The notes beneath the pieces were generated by a model. The model was not told the origin of the DNA. It did not search any database and saw only the letters and a list, made by a program, of their open reading frames with translations. A stretch of 64,000 nucleotides of DNA from NCBI GenBank assembly GCA_022647565.1, contig JALCLA010000001.1, positions 1,223,117 through 1,287,116 on the forward strand. The letters run 5' to 3'. Shown here one piece after another: positions 19,848 to 31,861 of this stretch. This stretch comes from Chiayiivirga sp. GTDB taxonomy: Bacteria > Pseudomonadota > Gammaproteobacteria > Xanthomonadales > Xanthomonadaceae. Every line of letters begins with the position of its first letter. Position 1 is the first letter of the stretch. Made by a program: the position numbers and the translations under genes.

Positions 19848-20833
19848 CGCGCCGCCTCGCGTTGTTCGCGCCGGTTCTCGATGTACTCGAAGATCAGCGT
19901 CGGGATCACGATCAGCAGCAGCATCGCGATCGCGACGGCCGAGGCCAGCGGCCAGTCGCGATTGGTGAAGAACTCGGTCCACAGCACGCGCCCGATGCTG
20001 AGCGCGTCGGGGCCGCCGAGCAGGTCGGGAATCACGAACTCGCCCACGGCCGGAATGAACACCAGCAGGGCGCCCGCGATGATGCCGGGCATCGACAGCG
20101 GCAGCGTGATGCGCGCAAAGGCCTGGGCCGGCCGCGCGCCGAGATCGGCGGCGGCGTCGAGCAAGGTGAAATCCAGCCGCATCAGGGTCGCCGTGAGCGG
20201 CAGGATCATGAAGGGCAGGTAGTTGTAGACGATGCCGATGTAGACCGCGAGGTTGGTGTGCAGCACGGCGCTGCCCGGATCGATCAGACCGAGCGCGGCC
20301 AGCGTGGTGGACAGCCAGCCGTTGGCCTTGAGCAGACCGATCATGGCGTAGGTGCGCAGCAGCGAGCTGGTCCAGAACGGCAGGATCACGAGCACCAACA
20401 GCAGCAGTCGCCATGCGGGTTTCGCGCGCGCGATGCCGTAGGCGATCGGGTAGCCGATCACGAGGCACAGCAGGGTCGAAACGCTGGCGAACAACAGCGA
20501 GCGCAGATAGGCCGCGATGTAGAGCGGATCCTGCAGCAGCAGCGCATAGCTGCTGGCGTGCAGGCGCAGGCTGGTGGCGCCGTCGGCCGCGGTTTCGATC
20601 AGCGGCGTGTAGGGCGGTGCCTGCCCGAACACGGCTTCGGCGAAACTGATCTTGGCCACGATCAGGAACGGCACCGCGAAGAACAGGCCCAGCCACAGCA
20701 TCGGAATGAGCTTGACCAGAAGTCGCCCGCGCTGGGTGCGGAATTCCTGGCCAACCGCACGGAACCAGCCGAAGAGGTTGCGCACCACGTCGGCCCAGAA
20801 CGCCCACAGCCCGTTGCCGTATTGCGTGTTCAC
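19844..20833 (-). CDS. potH: Polyamine ABC transporter permease
   Basis: A 329-residue permease with an unusually long cytoplasmic N-terminus (about 35 residues before the first membrane helix), six transmembrane segments and an EAA-type loop (LDAAADLGARPAQAF). I chose GTG 20833, which overlaps the potG stop (GTGA) and starts VNTQYGNGLW; the frame is open 14 codons further into potG. It forms the heterodimeric channel with PotI. Confidence 0.9.
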   Translation of the reverse strand: MNTQYGNGLWAFWADVVRNLFGWFRAVGQEFRTQRGRLLVKLIPMLWLGLFFAVPFLIVAKISFAEAVFGQAPPYTPLIETAADGATSLRLHASSYALLLQDPLYIAAYLRSLLFASVSTLLCLVIGYPIAYGIARAKPAWRLLLLVLVILPFWTSSLLRTYAMIGLLKANGWLSTTLAALGLIDPGSAVLHTNLAVYIGIVYNYLPFMILPLTATLMRLDFTLLDAAADLGARPAQAFARITLPLSMPGIIAGALLVFIPAVGEFVIPDLLGGPDALSIGRVLWTEFFTNRDWPLASAVAIAMLLLIVIPTLIFEYIENRREQREAAR

Positions 20834-21978
20834 GACGAGAGCACCACCGCGCTCGCGGCAGGCCAGCTCAGCCACAGGGTGTCATTCCAGTCGTAGTGCG
20901 GTTCGGAGCTGCGCTCGACGTGGGTTTCCTGCACCTGGATCGTGGCGCCGGCCTCGGTTTGCACGTGGTAGATCGACACGTCGCCCAGATAGGCGATGTC
21001 GCGCACCTTGCCGCTCACCACGTTGTCGGCGCGTGGCGCGGATTCGTGCACGTCGATCTTTTCCGGTCGCACCGCGACGCTCACCGCCGTGCCTTCGGGC
21101 AGGAAGTCGGCGTGCCGCGCCAGCACCGTCGTGCCGAGCTTGTCGCACTGCACCCGCATCAGCCCGTTCGCGGCTTCATGTGCGAGCACGCGCCCCTCGA
21201 ACAGGTTGATGCCGCCGATGAACTCGGCCACGAAGCGCGTGGCGGGGAACTCGTACAGGGCGGCCGGCGTGGATACCTGCACGATGCGGCCCGCATCCAT
21301 CACCGCGATGCGCGAGGACATGGTCATGGCCTCTTCCTGGTCGTGCGTGACCATGACGAAGGTGGTGCCGACGCGTTCCTGGATGTTGACCAGCTCGAAC
21401 TGGGTGCGTTCGCGCAGCCGCTTGTCGAGCGCGCCGAGCGGTTCATCCAGCAACAACAGCTTGGGTTGCTTTGCCAACGCGCGCGCCAGAGCCACGCGCT
21501 GGCGTTGGCCGCCGGACAACTGGTCCGGCTTGCGTTGCCCCAGTTGCGGCATCTGCACCAGTTCCAGCATCTGCTGCACACGATCACGGATTTCACCCGC
21601 GGGCATCCGATCCTGCTTGAGGCCGAAGGCGATGTTCTGCGCCACGCTCATGTGCGGGAACAACGCATAGCTCTGGAACATCATGTTCACCGGGCGCTGG
21701 TACGGCGGCAATTCGGTGACGTCGATGCCGTCGATCAGCACGCGGCCGCGATCCGGGTGTTCGAATCCGGCAAGGATGCGCAGTAGGGTGCTCTTGCCCG
21801 AACCCGAGCCGCCGAGCAGGGCGAAGAATTCGCCGCGATAGATGTCGAGCGAGATGTCGTCGCAGGCGTAGACCTTGCCGAAGGTGCGGGTGACGCCCTC
21901 GATCCGCACGAACGGTTGTGCGGATGGATCACGCCAGGGCTCCAGTGCGGCCGTGCCGGCGCGGTTCGGAATCGCCAT
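20830..21978 (-). CDS. potG: Polyamine ABC transporter ATPase
   Basis: A 382-residue ATPase with Walker A GGSGSGKST (residues 56-64), signature LSGGQRQRVALARAL, Walker B LLLLDEPLGALD, a switch His (VMVTHDQEEA) and a C-terminal TOBE domain. It powers uptake of putrescine or spermidine. The 147 bases between it and potF contain two strong hairpins, which may set the ratio of binding protein to ATPase. Confidence 0.94.
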   Translation of the reverse strand: MAIPNRAGTAALEPWRDPSAQPFVRIEGVTRTFGKVYACDDISLDIYRGEFFALLGGSGSGKSTLLRILAGFEHPDRGRVLIDGIDVTELPPYQRPVNMMFQSYALFPHMSVAQNIAFGLKQDRMPAGEIRDRVQQMLELVQMPQLGQRKPDQLSGGQRQRVALARALAKQPKLLLLDEPLGALDKRLRERTQFELVNIQERVGTTFVMVTHDQEEAMTMSSRIAVMDAGRIVQVSTPAALYEFPATRFVAEFIGGINLFEGRVLAHEAANGLMRVQCDKLGTTVLARHADFLPEGTAVSVAVRPEKIDVHESAPRADNVVSGKVRDIAYLGDVSIYHVQTEAGATIQVQETHVERSSEPHYDWNDTLWLSWPAASAVVLSS

Positions 21979-22014
21979 GGGCTAGGCGTCCCTGACCAAC
22001 GCAGCAGACGTCAG

Positions 22015-22062
22015 CCCCCTTGAGCCAAGGGGGCGACGACGCCTTGCTGCGCAAGGCGTCGT
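22015..22062 (-). other. Twin intercistronic hairpins between potF and potG
   Basis: Two perfect inverted repeats lie side by side: CCCCCTT / AAGGGGG (22015-22021 and 22027-22033) and ACGACGCCTTG / CAAGGCGTCGT (22036-22046 and 22052-22062). Neither is followed by a T run on the minus strand. Such structures between a binding-protein gene and the rest of an ABC operon usually protect the upstream mRNA or cause partial termination; which applies here is not known. Confidence 0.7.
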
Positions 22063-22125
22063 GGGGATGTGGAAGCAATACGCTCGTTGTGATGACCGGG
22101 TCGGATGCACTCGCGGTCTCCTTCC

Positions 22126-23295
22126 TCAATGCCCGCTCTTGATCGCGGTCCAGGCTCGCACGCGCTGGCGTTGCACGGCTTCGGGCAGCGACTTCGGGTC
22201 GACCAGGCGCGCCTGCACGTCGGCCGGCGGATACACGCCTGGATCGCTCGCGATCTCGGGATCGACCAGCGCGGTCGCGTCCTTGTTGGCGTTCGCATAG
22301 GCCACGTAATCGGTGATCTTCGCGATCACGGCCGGGTCCATCAGGTAGTTGATGAAGGCGTGCGCGTTATTCGGGTGCGGCGCGTCCTTCGGAATGGCGA
22401 TCACGTCCACCCAGCGCATCGCACCTTCCTTCGGAATCAGGTAGCGCAGGTCGGGCGCGGGTTTGCCCGCGGCCTCGGCCGCTTCGATCGCTACGTCGAT
22501 GGCCTGGCCGATGTCGCCGGAATAGCCCATCACGAGGCAGGCGTCGCCATTGGCGAACGCGTCCTTGTACTCGGCGTTGTTGAAGGTGCGCAGGTGCGGT
22601 CGGATCGCAGCGTAGACCTGCTTCACCACGTCGATCTCGTCGGCGGCGCCGGCGTTGGGGTCGCGACCCTTCCAGATCAGCGCCGCGCCAAAGGTTTCCT
22701 GGTCGTCGTCGAGTACGCTGATGCCGCAGCTTGCGAGCTTCTCGGCCGTGTCGGGGTCGAACAGCAGCGACCAGCTGTCGAGGGCCGCGTCCTTGCCCAG
22801 TACCGCCTGGATCTTCGCCACGTTGAGGCCAAGCCCCGTCGTGCCCCACATGTAGGGCACCACGTGCGCATTGCCCGGGTCGAACTCGCCCAGGCCTCGC
22901 AGCACGGCGGGATCGAGATGCACGGCGTTCGGCAGCTTGGTCGAGTCGAGCGTTGCGTAGAGGCCGGCTTTCACCTGGCGCTGCGCGAACGGTCGCGCCG
23001 AGGGAAAGATCACGTCGTAGCCGGAGCTGCCCGCGGTGAGCTTGGCTTCCAGCGTCTCGTTTTCCGAATACACGTCGTAGTTGACCTGGATGCCGGTGGC
23101 AGTCTCGAAGTTGCGGATCGTGTCCTCGGCCACGTAGTCGGACCAGTTGTAGACATTGAGCACCTTGTCCTCAACCGCGGGCGGCGCCGGTGTTGCGGCA
23201 GGAGCGTCTGAAACAGGCTCGGAACCGGGTTGCGGACCGCAGGCGACGAGCGCGAGGGCGAAGGCCAGGGGAGCAAGGCGCAAGGTCGGACGCAT
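22126..23295 (-). CDS. potF: Polyamine ABC transporter substrate-binding lipoprotein
   Basis: A 389-residue periplasmic binding protein with a lipoprotein signal (LALVACGPQ, Cys at about 20) and an unusual Pro/Ala-rich spacer before the domain (about 21-43). The domain starts VLNVYNWSDYVAEDTIRNFE, the PotD/PotF hallmark, and has YDVIFPSA and NAHAFINYLMDP. Acidic and aromatic residues that bind diamines in PotF appear to be kept. First gene of potFGHI. Anchoring as a lipoprotein differs from the soluble E. coli PotF. The start ATG 23295 was chosen for the signal peptide. Confidence 0.92.
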   Translation of the reverse strand: MRPTLRLAPLAFALALVACGPQPGSEPVSDAPAATPAPPAVEDKVLNVYNWSDYVAEDTIRNFETATGIQVNYDVYSENETLEAKLTAGSSGYDVIFPSARPFAQRQVKAGLYATLDSTKLPNAVHLDPAVLRGLGEFDPGNAHVVPYMWGTTGLGLNVAKIQAVLGKDAALDSWSLLFDPDTAEKLASCGISVLDDDQETFGAALIWKGRDPNAGAADEIDVVKQVYAAIRPHLRTFNNAEYKDAFANGDACLVMGYSGDIGQAIDVAIEAAEAAGKPAPDLRYLIPKEGAMRWVDVIAIPKDAPHPNNAHAFINYLMDPAVIAKITDYVAYANANKDATALVDPEIASDPGVYPPADVQARLVDPKSLPEAVQRQRVRAWTAIKSGH

Positions 23296-23430
23296 GGCGG
23301 TTCCAGGGCGGGGAGTGAAGCGCGATGTTACGACGGGATTCCCGCTCGTGGGACCCGGCCCGCCGGGCCATGCCTCCTGCCGCAAGCGTGTATCGTTGGC
23401 GGCCACCATCCACCCGTCAGGAGTCGTTCC

Positions 23431-24165
23431 ATGTCGCGTTTGTCCTTGTTTGGCTTGATGGCCTGCTCCTTGTTCGCCACACCGGCGTTCGCCCAGGAGT
23501 CCGATCCGGCCTGGGGCGTGAGCGGCAGTGCCAGCGTGCTCAGCGACTACGTCTGGCGCGGCGTGTCGCAGACCGGCGGCGATCCGGCGCTGCAGCTTGA
23601 GGGATTCCTCGAGCACGAAAGCGGCTTCTATGCCGGTGCCTGGGCCACCAATGTCGACTTCACCGGCCCTGGCGAGGAAGACGATGGCATCGACTGGGAG
23701 CTCGACGCGATCGTCGGCTGGTCCGGCGCGCTGGGCGAGGGCGCGGAGGTCGACGTGTTCCTGTCGCGCGTCGCCTTCCCCGGCTCCCGCGATGGCTACG
23801 ACTATGACTACACCGAACTGGAAGTGGACCTCAGTTTCGCCGAGTACTTCACCGTCGGCGTTGCCTACTCCAATGACATCTTCAATCTCGGCGGCAAGGG
23901 CATCTACTGGTTCGGCGGCGCTGAAGTGCCGTTGGGCGAGAGCGGCATTGGCTTGCTGGTCAATGCCGGTCACTACGATCTCGACGACGCGGCCGGCGAC
24001 AGCTACAACGACTACCTCGTGGGCCTGACGCGCGAATTCGGTCCGATTCGCGCGGAGTTGCACTACACCGATACCTCCAGTTACGGCGAGGAATTGTCGG
24101 AGAACCTGGACGACGCGTCGCAGGCCGACGGTCGGATTGCGCTGGCGCTGCGCTGGGAGTTCTGA
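23431..24165 (+). CDS. TorF family putative porin
   Basis: A 244-residue outer-membrane protein with a signal peptide (about 1-22, cleavage after AFA) and repeated amphipathic beta strands. It begins its mature part with the family pattern VSGSASVLSDYVWRGVSQT and ends in an aromatic residue (LALRWEF), as needed for outer-membrane insertion. The family (TIGR02001) has no proven substrate. It starts 135 bases from the divergent potF. Ribosome site CAGGAG precedes ATG 23431. Confidence 0.88.
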   Translation: MSRLSLFGLMACSLFATPAFAQESDPAWGVSGSASVLSDYVWRGVSQTGGDPALQLEGFLEHESGFYAGAWATNVDFTGPGEEDDGIDWELDAIVGWSGALGEGAEVDVFLSRVAFPGSRDGYDYDYTELEVDLSFAEYFTVGVAYSNDIFNLGGKGIYWFGGAEVPLGESGIGLLVNAGHYDLDDAAGDSYNDYLVGLTREFGPIRAELHYTDTSSYGEELSENLDDASQADGRIALALRWEF

Positions 24166-24203
24166 GCGCAGTCAACGCGCCGCGGACAGGTGCAGGAACG
24201 AAT

Positions 24204-24227
24204 CGGCCCCGCAATGCGGGGCCGTTT
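24204..24227. terminator. Bidirectional terminator between the porin gene and gcvP
   Basis: A nine-base GC stem (CGGCCCCGC / GCGGGGCCG, loop AAT) followed by TTT on the plus strand, located between two convergent genes. The T tract is short. Confidence 0.65.
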
Positions 24228-24252
24228 GCGTGTGGCGGCGCGAAACGCCCGC

Positions 24253-27177
<2,925 letters not shown>

Positions 27178-27282
27178 GTCGTGCTCCGGAAAGAGGGAAG
27201 GACGCGGTCCGTCCGGCTGGCTTGATGCCAGCCGACGCTCCGGGGACGCGCAGCTTGCGCTGCTCGATATCCCCGCACGCCC

Positions 27283-27469
27283 CTCTGTCCTTTTGCCTGA
27301 GAGTTTGGAGGCTTTGGCCTCGTGCCCCTTCGGCGTCGGCGCGCGCCAGTGGCGGGCCGATCTCTCCAGAGTTTGAGCACGCGGAAGTACGGGGGCCTGA
27401 GCGATTACGGGCGTTGCGCCTTCGGCAGCGACGCGTTCCGGACGGAACCGCCGCTTCTCCCACCGCGTG
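27283..27469 (-). promoter_or_regulatory. Tandem glycine riboswitch controlling gcvP
   Basis: Read on the minus strand. Aptamer 1 runs about 27469 to 27378, closed by CACGCGG / CCGCGTG, with GTGGGAG, GCCGAAGGCGCAA and GCTCAGGC. Aptamer 2 runs about 27374 to 27283 with CTCTGGAGAGATC, GCCGAAGGGGCA and the classic ending CTCTCAGGCAAAAGGACAGAG (abridged: AGGCAAAAGGACAG). Glycine binding normally turns on expression of glycine cleavage genes. About 105 bases separate aptamer 2 from the start codon. They hold a hairpin GGCTGGC / GCCAGCC (near 27222-27239) but no T-run terminator, so the switch may act on translation or by another route. Confidence 0.9.
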
Positions 27470-27480
27470 ATGCGACGCGG

Positions 27481-27486
27481 ATTATA
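27481..27486 (-). promoter_or_regulatory. -10 element of the gcvP riboswitch transcript
   Basis: A perfect TATAAT on the minus strand. It would place the transcript start near 27474, five bases before the first riboswitch stem, which is a good fit. The -35 position (27504-27509, GCTTTT) is poor and overlaps the T tract of the tRNA-Leu terminator. Confidence 0.65.
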
Positions 27487-27508
27487 AGGCTGTCGCAGGC
27501 CGGAAAAG

Positions 27509-27536
27509 CGAAAGGCCCGCCGAAGCGGGCCTTTCG
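27509..27536 (-). terminator. Intrinsic terminator of tRNA-Leu
   Basis: A perfect 12-base stem (CGAAAGGCCCGC / GCGGGCCTTTCG) with a four-base loop, starting eight bases after the tRNA CCA on the minus strand and followed by CTTTTCC. It separates the tRNA from the gcvP promoter. Confidence 0.85.
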
Positions 27537-27544
27537 TCTCGAAC

Positions 27545-27630
<86 letters not shown>

Positions 27631-27639
27631 GGTGCCGCC

Positions 27640-30027
27640 ATGGCACCGACCCCGGCGCCGCGCAGACCGCATCGCCCGACGCCAGCCTTCGATCCGCACG
27701 CCGAACGTGAAGCGCTGCGTTACGAAAACCCCATCGCCAGCCGTGAGGCGATCCTCGCGCTGCTGGCCGAGGCCGATGGCCCGCTGGATGCGGAGCAGAT
27801 CGCGCAACGCCTGACCCTGTCGGCGCCGGACCGGTTCGATGCCCTGACCAAGCGCCTCGCAGCAATGCTGCGCGACGGGCAATTGCTCGCCAACCGGCGC
27901 GGCCACTACGCCGTGGCGCAACGGCTCGACCTGATCGCGGGCACGGTGATCGCCAATCCCGAAGGCTTCGGCTTTTTGCGCACCGAAACCGGCGGTGACG
28001 ATCTGTTCCTGCCGCCGGGCGAATTGCGCAAGGCCATGCATGGCGATCGCGTGCTGGCCAGCGTCACCGGCGTGGATCGGCGCGGTCGGCGCGAAGGCGC
28101 GATCGTGGAAGTGCTGGAACGCCGCCTGACCCGCATCATCGGGCGCTATGGCGAACGCAACGGCATCGGCCTGGTGGCGCCCGACGACCGCCGCGTATTG
28201 CATGACGTGATGATCCCGCCCGACGCGCGCGAAGGGGCGCGCGAGGGCCAGCTCGTGGTGTGCGAGATCGTCGAGCCGCCGCGCTCGGGTCGTCCGCCCT
28301 TCGGCAAGATCCTCACGGTGCTGGGCGACAAGCTCACGCCCTCGCTCGTGGTGGAAGCCGCGATCCACGGTCACGGACTGCCGCACGAGTTCTCGCAACA
28401 GGCGCTGGATGAAGCCAGCGCCGTGCCCTTGAGCGTGGACGCGGCGACAGCCGCTGCGCGCGTGGATCTGCGCGCCATGCCGCTGGTCACCATCGACGGC
28501 GAGGACGCCAAGGATTTCGACGACGCGGTGTGGTGCGAGCCGAGCAAGGGCGGCTTCCGTCTGATCGTCGCCATCGCCGATGTCTCGCACTACGTGCGAC
28601 CGGGCTTTGCGCTGGACGAGGAAGCGCAGGAACGCGCCACCTCGGTGTATTTCCCCGGCTTCGTGGTGCCGATGCTGCCGGAGACCTTGTCGAACGGCAT
28701 CTGCTCGCTCAATCCGAAAGTGGATCGGCTGTGTTTCGTTTGCGACATGCAGGTCGATCGCGAGGGGCGGGTCACGCGCTCCACGTTCTACGAAGCCGTG
28801 ATGCGTTCGCACGCGCGCCTGACCTACGCCCAGGTGTGGAAGGCGCTGGCACCGGAGCAAGCGCTGCCGGGCGAAGGCGAGCAAGCGCGCGCGCACATCG
28901 GCGGGCTGATGCCGCAGATCGAACGCCTGTATCAACTATTCCAGTTGTTCGCCAAGGCGCGCGCGCAGCGTGGTGCGATCGAGTTTGAATCGGGGGAAGT
29001 GCGTTTCGTGCTCGGCCCCGCCGGCGAAGTGGTGCAGGCCGGGATGCTGGAGCGCAACGACGCGCACAAGCTGATCGAAGAATGCATGATCGCGGCCAAC
29101 GTCGAAGCCGCCAAGTTCCTGCTGCAGCGACAGATTCCCGCGCCGTATCGCATCCACGATCGTCCACCGGAACAGAAATATTCCGAACTGCTGGAATTCC
29201 TCGGCGAATTTGGCCTGGTGATGCCGCCCTGGAACAAGGTGCAGCCGCGCGACTTCACCGCGCTGATCAAGAAGGTGCGCAAGCGCGTCGATGCGGCCCT
29301 GATCGAATCGGTGCTGCTGCGCTCACAGGCATTGGCGGTGTATTCGCCTGACAACATCGGCCACTTTGGCCTCGCGCTGGAAAGCTACGCGCACTTCACC
29401 TCGCCGATCCGGCGCTATCCCGATCTCTTGGTGCATCGTGCGATCAAGCATGCGCTCGGCGGTGGCAAGGCCAGTGATTTCCGTTACGCCGCGCACGACA
29501 TGGCGCAGCTGTCCTTGCATTGCTCCGAATGCGGGCGACGCGCGGATGAAGCCTCGCGCGAAGTGGACGAACGCTATCGCGCGGCGTGGATGGAAAAGCA
29601 CGTCGGCAGCGAATTCGACGGCACCATCAGCGGCGTGACCTCGTTCGGCCTGTTCGTGGAGCTGGCCGAGTCCAAGGTCAATGGCCTGGTGCATGTGACC
29701 CAGTTGCCGAACGACTATTACCACTTCGATCCGGTGCGCAAGACGCTCAGCGGTGAACGCGTGGGCGTCGTGCATCGACTGGGCGATACCGTGCGCGTGC
29801 TGGTATTGCGGGCCAGTGTCGAGGATCGACGCATCGATTTTCGTCTCGCGCCACCGAAGCAGGAGCAGGGCGTGTCGCCGAAAGCCTCTCGCGCCACCGC
29901 TGCGCCGATGCCGGGCTCGAAGGAAAAGCGTGCCGGAGCGGCCGAACTGGATCCGTTCGCCGCGCGGCACGCGCGGAAGCAGCAAGCCTTGCCACCAACT
30001 CCAGGCAAACCGAAGAAGCGCCGATGA
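27640..30027 (+). CDS. rnr: Ribonuclease R
   Basis: A 795-residue 3'-5' exoribonuclease that degrades structured RNA. Order of domains: winged-helix N-terminus, two cold-shock OB folds (GFGFLRTETGGDDLFLPP at about 106-123), RNB catalytic domain with DGEDAKDFDDA (near 286-296) and SPIRRYPDLLVHR, S1 domain (FDGTISGVTSFGLFVELAE), basic tail ending KPKKRR. ATG 27640 gives an N-terminus of normal length; the open frame continues upstream only through the antisense of tRNA-Leu. Stop overlaps rlmB. Confidence 0.95.
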   Translation: MAPTPAPRRPHRPTPAFDPHAEREALRYENPIASREAILALLAEADGPLDAEQIAQRLTLSAPDRFDALTKRLAAMLRDGQLLANRRGHYAVAQRLDLIAGTVIANPEGFGFLRTETGGDDLFLPPGELRKAMHGDRVLASVTGVDRRGRREGAIVEVLERRLTRIIGRYGERNGIGLVAPDDRRVLHDVMIPPDAREGAREGQLVVCEIVEPPRSGRPPFGKILTVLGDKLTPSLVVEAAIHGHGLPHEFSQQALDEASAVPLSVDAATAAARVDLRAMPLVTIDGEDAKDFDDAVWCEPSKGGFRLIVAIADVSHYVRPGFALDEEAQERATSVYFPGFVVPMLPETLSNGICSLNPKVDRLCFVCDMQVDREGRVTRSTFYEAVMRSHARLTYAQVWKALAPEQALPGEGEQARAHIGGLMPQIERLYQLFQLFAKARAQRGAIEFESGEVRFVLGPAGEVVQAGMLERNDAHKLIEECMIAANVEAAKFLLQRQIPAPYRIHDRPPEQKYSELLEFLGEFGLVMPPWNKVQPRDFTALIKKVRKRVDAALIESVLLRSQALAVYSPDNIGHFGLALESYAHFTSPIRRYPDLLVHRAIKHALGGGKASDFRYAAHDMAQLSLHCSECGRRADEASREVDERYRAAWMEKHVGSEFDGTISGVTSFGLFVELAESKVNGLVHVTQLPNDYYHFDPVRKTLSGERVGVVHRLGDTVRVLVLRASVEDRRIDFRLAPPKQEQGVSPKASRATAAPMPGSKEKRAGAAELDPFAARHARKQQALPPTPGKPKKRR

Positions 30028-30764
30028 GCAATGAATGGGTCGTGGGTATCAACGCCGTGGCGTCGGCGTTGGAAAACGACGCGGTCAACGTGCGCGAGGT
30101 GCTGGTCGAAGCGCGCGCGCGCAATCCGCGTTTGCAGGAAATTGCCGACGCGGCCCGCGCCGCCGGTATTTCGGTGCGCGCCGTGCCCGGCGATGCCTTG
30201 GAGAAACTGTCTTCCGGCAACCGCCATCAAGGCGTCGCCGCGAACTATGCCGCGAGCAAGCACTACGACGAGCACGATCTGGAGTCGTTGCTGGAATCGA
30301 GCGCGACACCGGCGCTGCTGCTGATCCTCGATGGGGTGCAGGATCCGCACAATCTCGGTGCCTGCCTGCGCAGCGCCGCAGCCGCGGGTGCGACCGCCGT
30401 GGTGATTCCCAAGGACAAATCGGCGCCGGTGAACGCGACGGTCAGAAAGACCTCGGCCGGCGCGGCCGATCGCATCCCGATCGTGCGTGTCACCAATCTC
30501 GCGCGCACTCTGGAAACGCTGAAGCAAGCGGGGGTGTGGATGGTGGGTCTGGCGGGCGAGGCGACGCAATCGTTGTACGCGGTTGATCTGAAAGGCCCGA
30601 TCGGCATCGTCATGGGCAGCGAAGGCGAGGGCATGCGCCGGCTCACGCGGGAGCATTGCGATTACCTCGCGCAGATTCCGATGTCGGGTGCGGTGGAGAG
30701 CCTGAACGTGTCCGTGGCGACCGGCATCGCGCTGTTCGAGGTCAGGCGCCAGCGCGGCGGATGA
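30024..30764 (+). CDS. rlmB: 23S rRNA (guanosine-2'-O-)-methyltransferase RlmB
   Basis: A 246-residue SPOUT methyltransferase that modifies G2251 in the peptidyl transferase loop. The three SpoU motifs are clear: LDGVQDPHNLGACLRSA, IVMGSEGEGM and IPMSGAVESLNVSVA, after an N-terminal L30e-like domain. It overlaps rnr by ATGA, the standard rnr-rlmB pair. Confidence 0.96.
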   Translation: MSNEWVVGINAVASALENDAVNVREVLVEARARNPRLQEIADAARAAGISVRAVPGDALEKLSSGNRHQGVAANYAASKHYDEHDLESLLESSATPALLLILDGVQDPHNLGACLRSAAAAGATAVVIPKDKSAPVNATVRKTSAGAADRIPIVRVTNLARTLETLKQAGVWMVGLAGEATQSLYAVDLKGPIGIVMGSEGEGMRRLTREHCDYLAQIPMSGAVESLNVSVATGIALFEVRRQRGG

Positions 30765-31861
30765 ACGCAGCGGACCGACCGCCGTCGGACTGGATGCCCG
30801 GGCTTGATCGCCTGCGCGCGCTGGCGGCGCTGGCGGTGCTGTTCGGGCACGGCGGTTACTTCCTGATCGCGCTGTGGCCGAACTACGACGTGTTTGCCGC
30901 CGTGGCCTGGCTGGGCACCGATGCCTTCTTCGCCTTGAGCGGCTTCCTGCTGGTGCGGGCGATCCTGCGCGAGCCACCGCGCCGCGTGGATCAGGTGCAA
31001 GGGTTCATCGTTTGGCGCGTCTGGCGCATCCTGCCCCTGTTCTGGATCGCCTTGCTTGCGCAGGCGCTGCTGGCGCGGGTGGATGCGGGCACGTGGCCAA
31101 GCACGTTCACCAGCTTCATCGTGCTGACCCAGAACCTGGCTCAGCCACACCCGCGGTTCTTCGGTGAGGCCTGGAACCTGCCCTTGCTGATGGGCTTTTC
31201 CCTCGTGCTGCCCTGGATGGCGTATGTGGCGGCGCGCTCGCATCGCATGGCATCGCGTCTGGCGCTGTTGCTGGCCGTCGCCTTGCTGCTGGGCCTCGTG
31301 GTGCGTGGCTTGTGGGTAGACGCACTGAACCTGAGCTGGGATGAAGGCGTGCGCAAGGTCGTCCTGGCGCGTCTGGATAGCTGCATCTATGGCGCGCTCG
31401 CAGCCTGCCTGGTGTCGATGTGGCCGGGGCTGTCCACGCAGCGGCGCGTGCTGGGAGTGTTGGCCGGTGGTGTGCTGTTGCTCGCGCTTGCCGGTTTCTT
31501 CCTGCTGGCGCGCGATACCAGTGTGGTGGCGCGCATCGCCCTGTTTACGCTCTCCGGAATCGGCTTCGCCTTGGCCTGTCTGGCCTGGTCCACGACAACG
31601 GGCGCGCCCCCGTCTTCCGCAACACGTTGGCTGGCGCAGCGCAGCTATGCGCTGTACCTGTGCAACATGCCGGTGTTGTTGGGGATGATGCAGCTGGGTT
31701 TCGTCCAGACCCCGCAGGCCGGGCGCGGGCTGCTGCTCTTCGTCGTGTGGCTGTTCTTGTCCTGTGGCGTGGCGGAAGCCGTGCATCGCTGGCTGGAACG
31801 CCCTTTGCTGGCCTCGCGTGCACGCAGCGTCAGCGCCGCAGCATCCGCCACCAGTCGCTGA
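30761..31861 (+). CDS. Acyltransferase 3 family membrane protein
   Basis: A 366-residue inner-membrane protein with about ten hydrophobic segments. It shows the family marks: RLRALAALAVLFGHGG (catalytic His region, about residues 15-30), FFALSGFLLVRAILR and RVWRILPLFW. Such proteins (OafA/NodX type) move acetyl or other acyl groups to surface carbohydrates. The start overlaps the rlmB stop by ATGA, so it shares the rnr transcript. The last 32 bases overlap the convergent hydroxylase gene. The substrate is unknown. Confidence 0.85.
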   Translation: MNAADRPPSDWMPGLDRLRALAALAVLFGHGGYFLIALWPNYDVFAAVAWLGTDAFFALSGFLLVRAILREPPRRVDQVQGFIVWRVWRILPLFWIALLAQALLARVDAGTWPSTFTSFIVLTQNLAQPHPRFFGEAWNLPLLMGFSLVLPWMAYVAARSHRMASRLALLLAVALLLGLVVRGLWVDALNLSWDEGVRKVVLARLDSCIYGALAACLVSMWPGLSTQRRVLGVLAGGVLLLALAGFFLLARDTSVVARIALFTLSGIGFALACLAWSTTTGAPPSSATRWLAQRSYALYLCNMPVLLGMMQLGFVQTPQAGRGLLLFVVWLFLSCGVAEAVHRWLERPLLASRARSVSAAASATSR

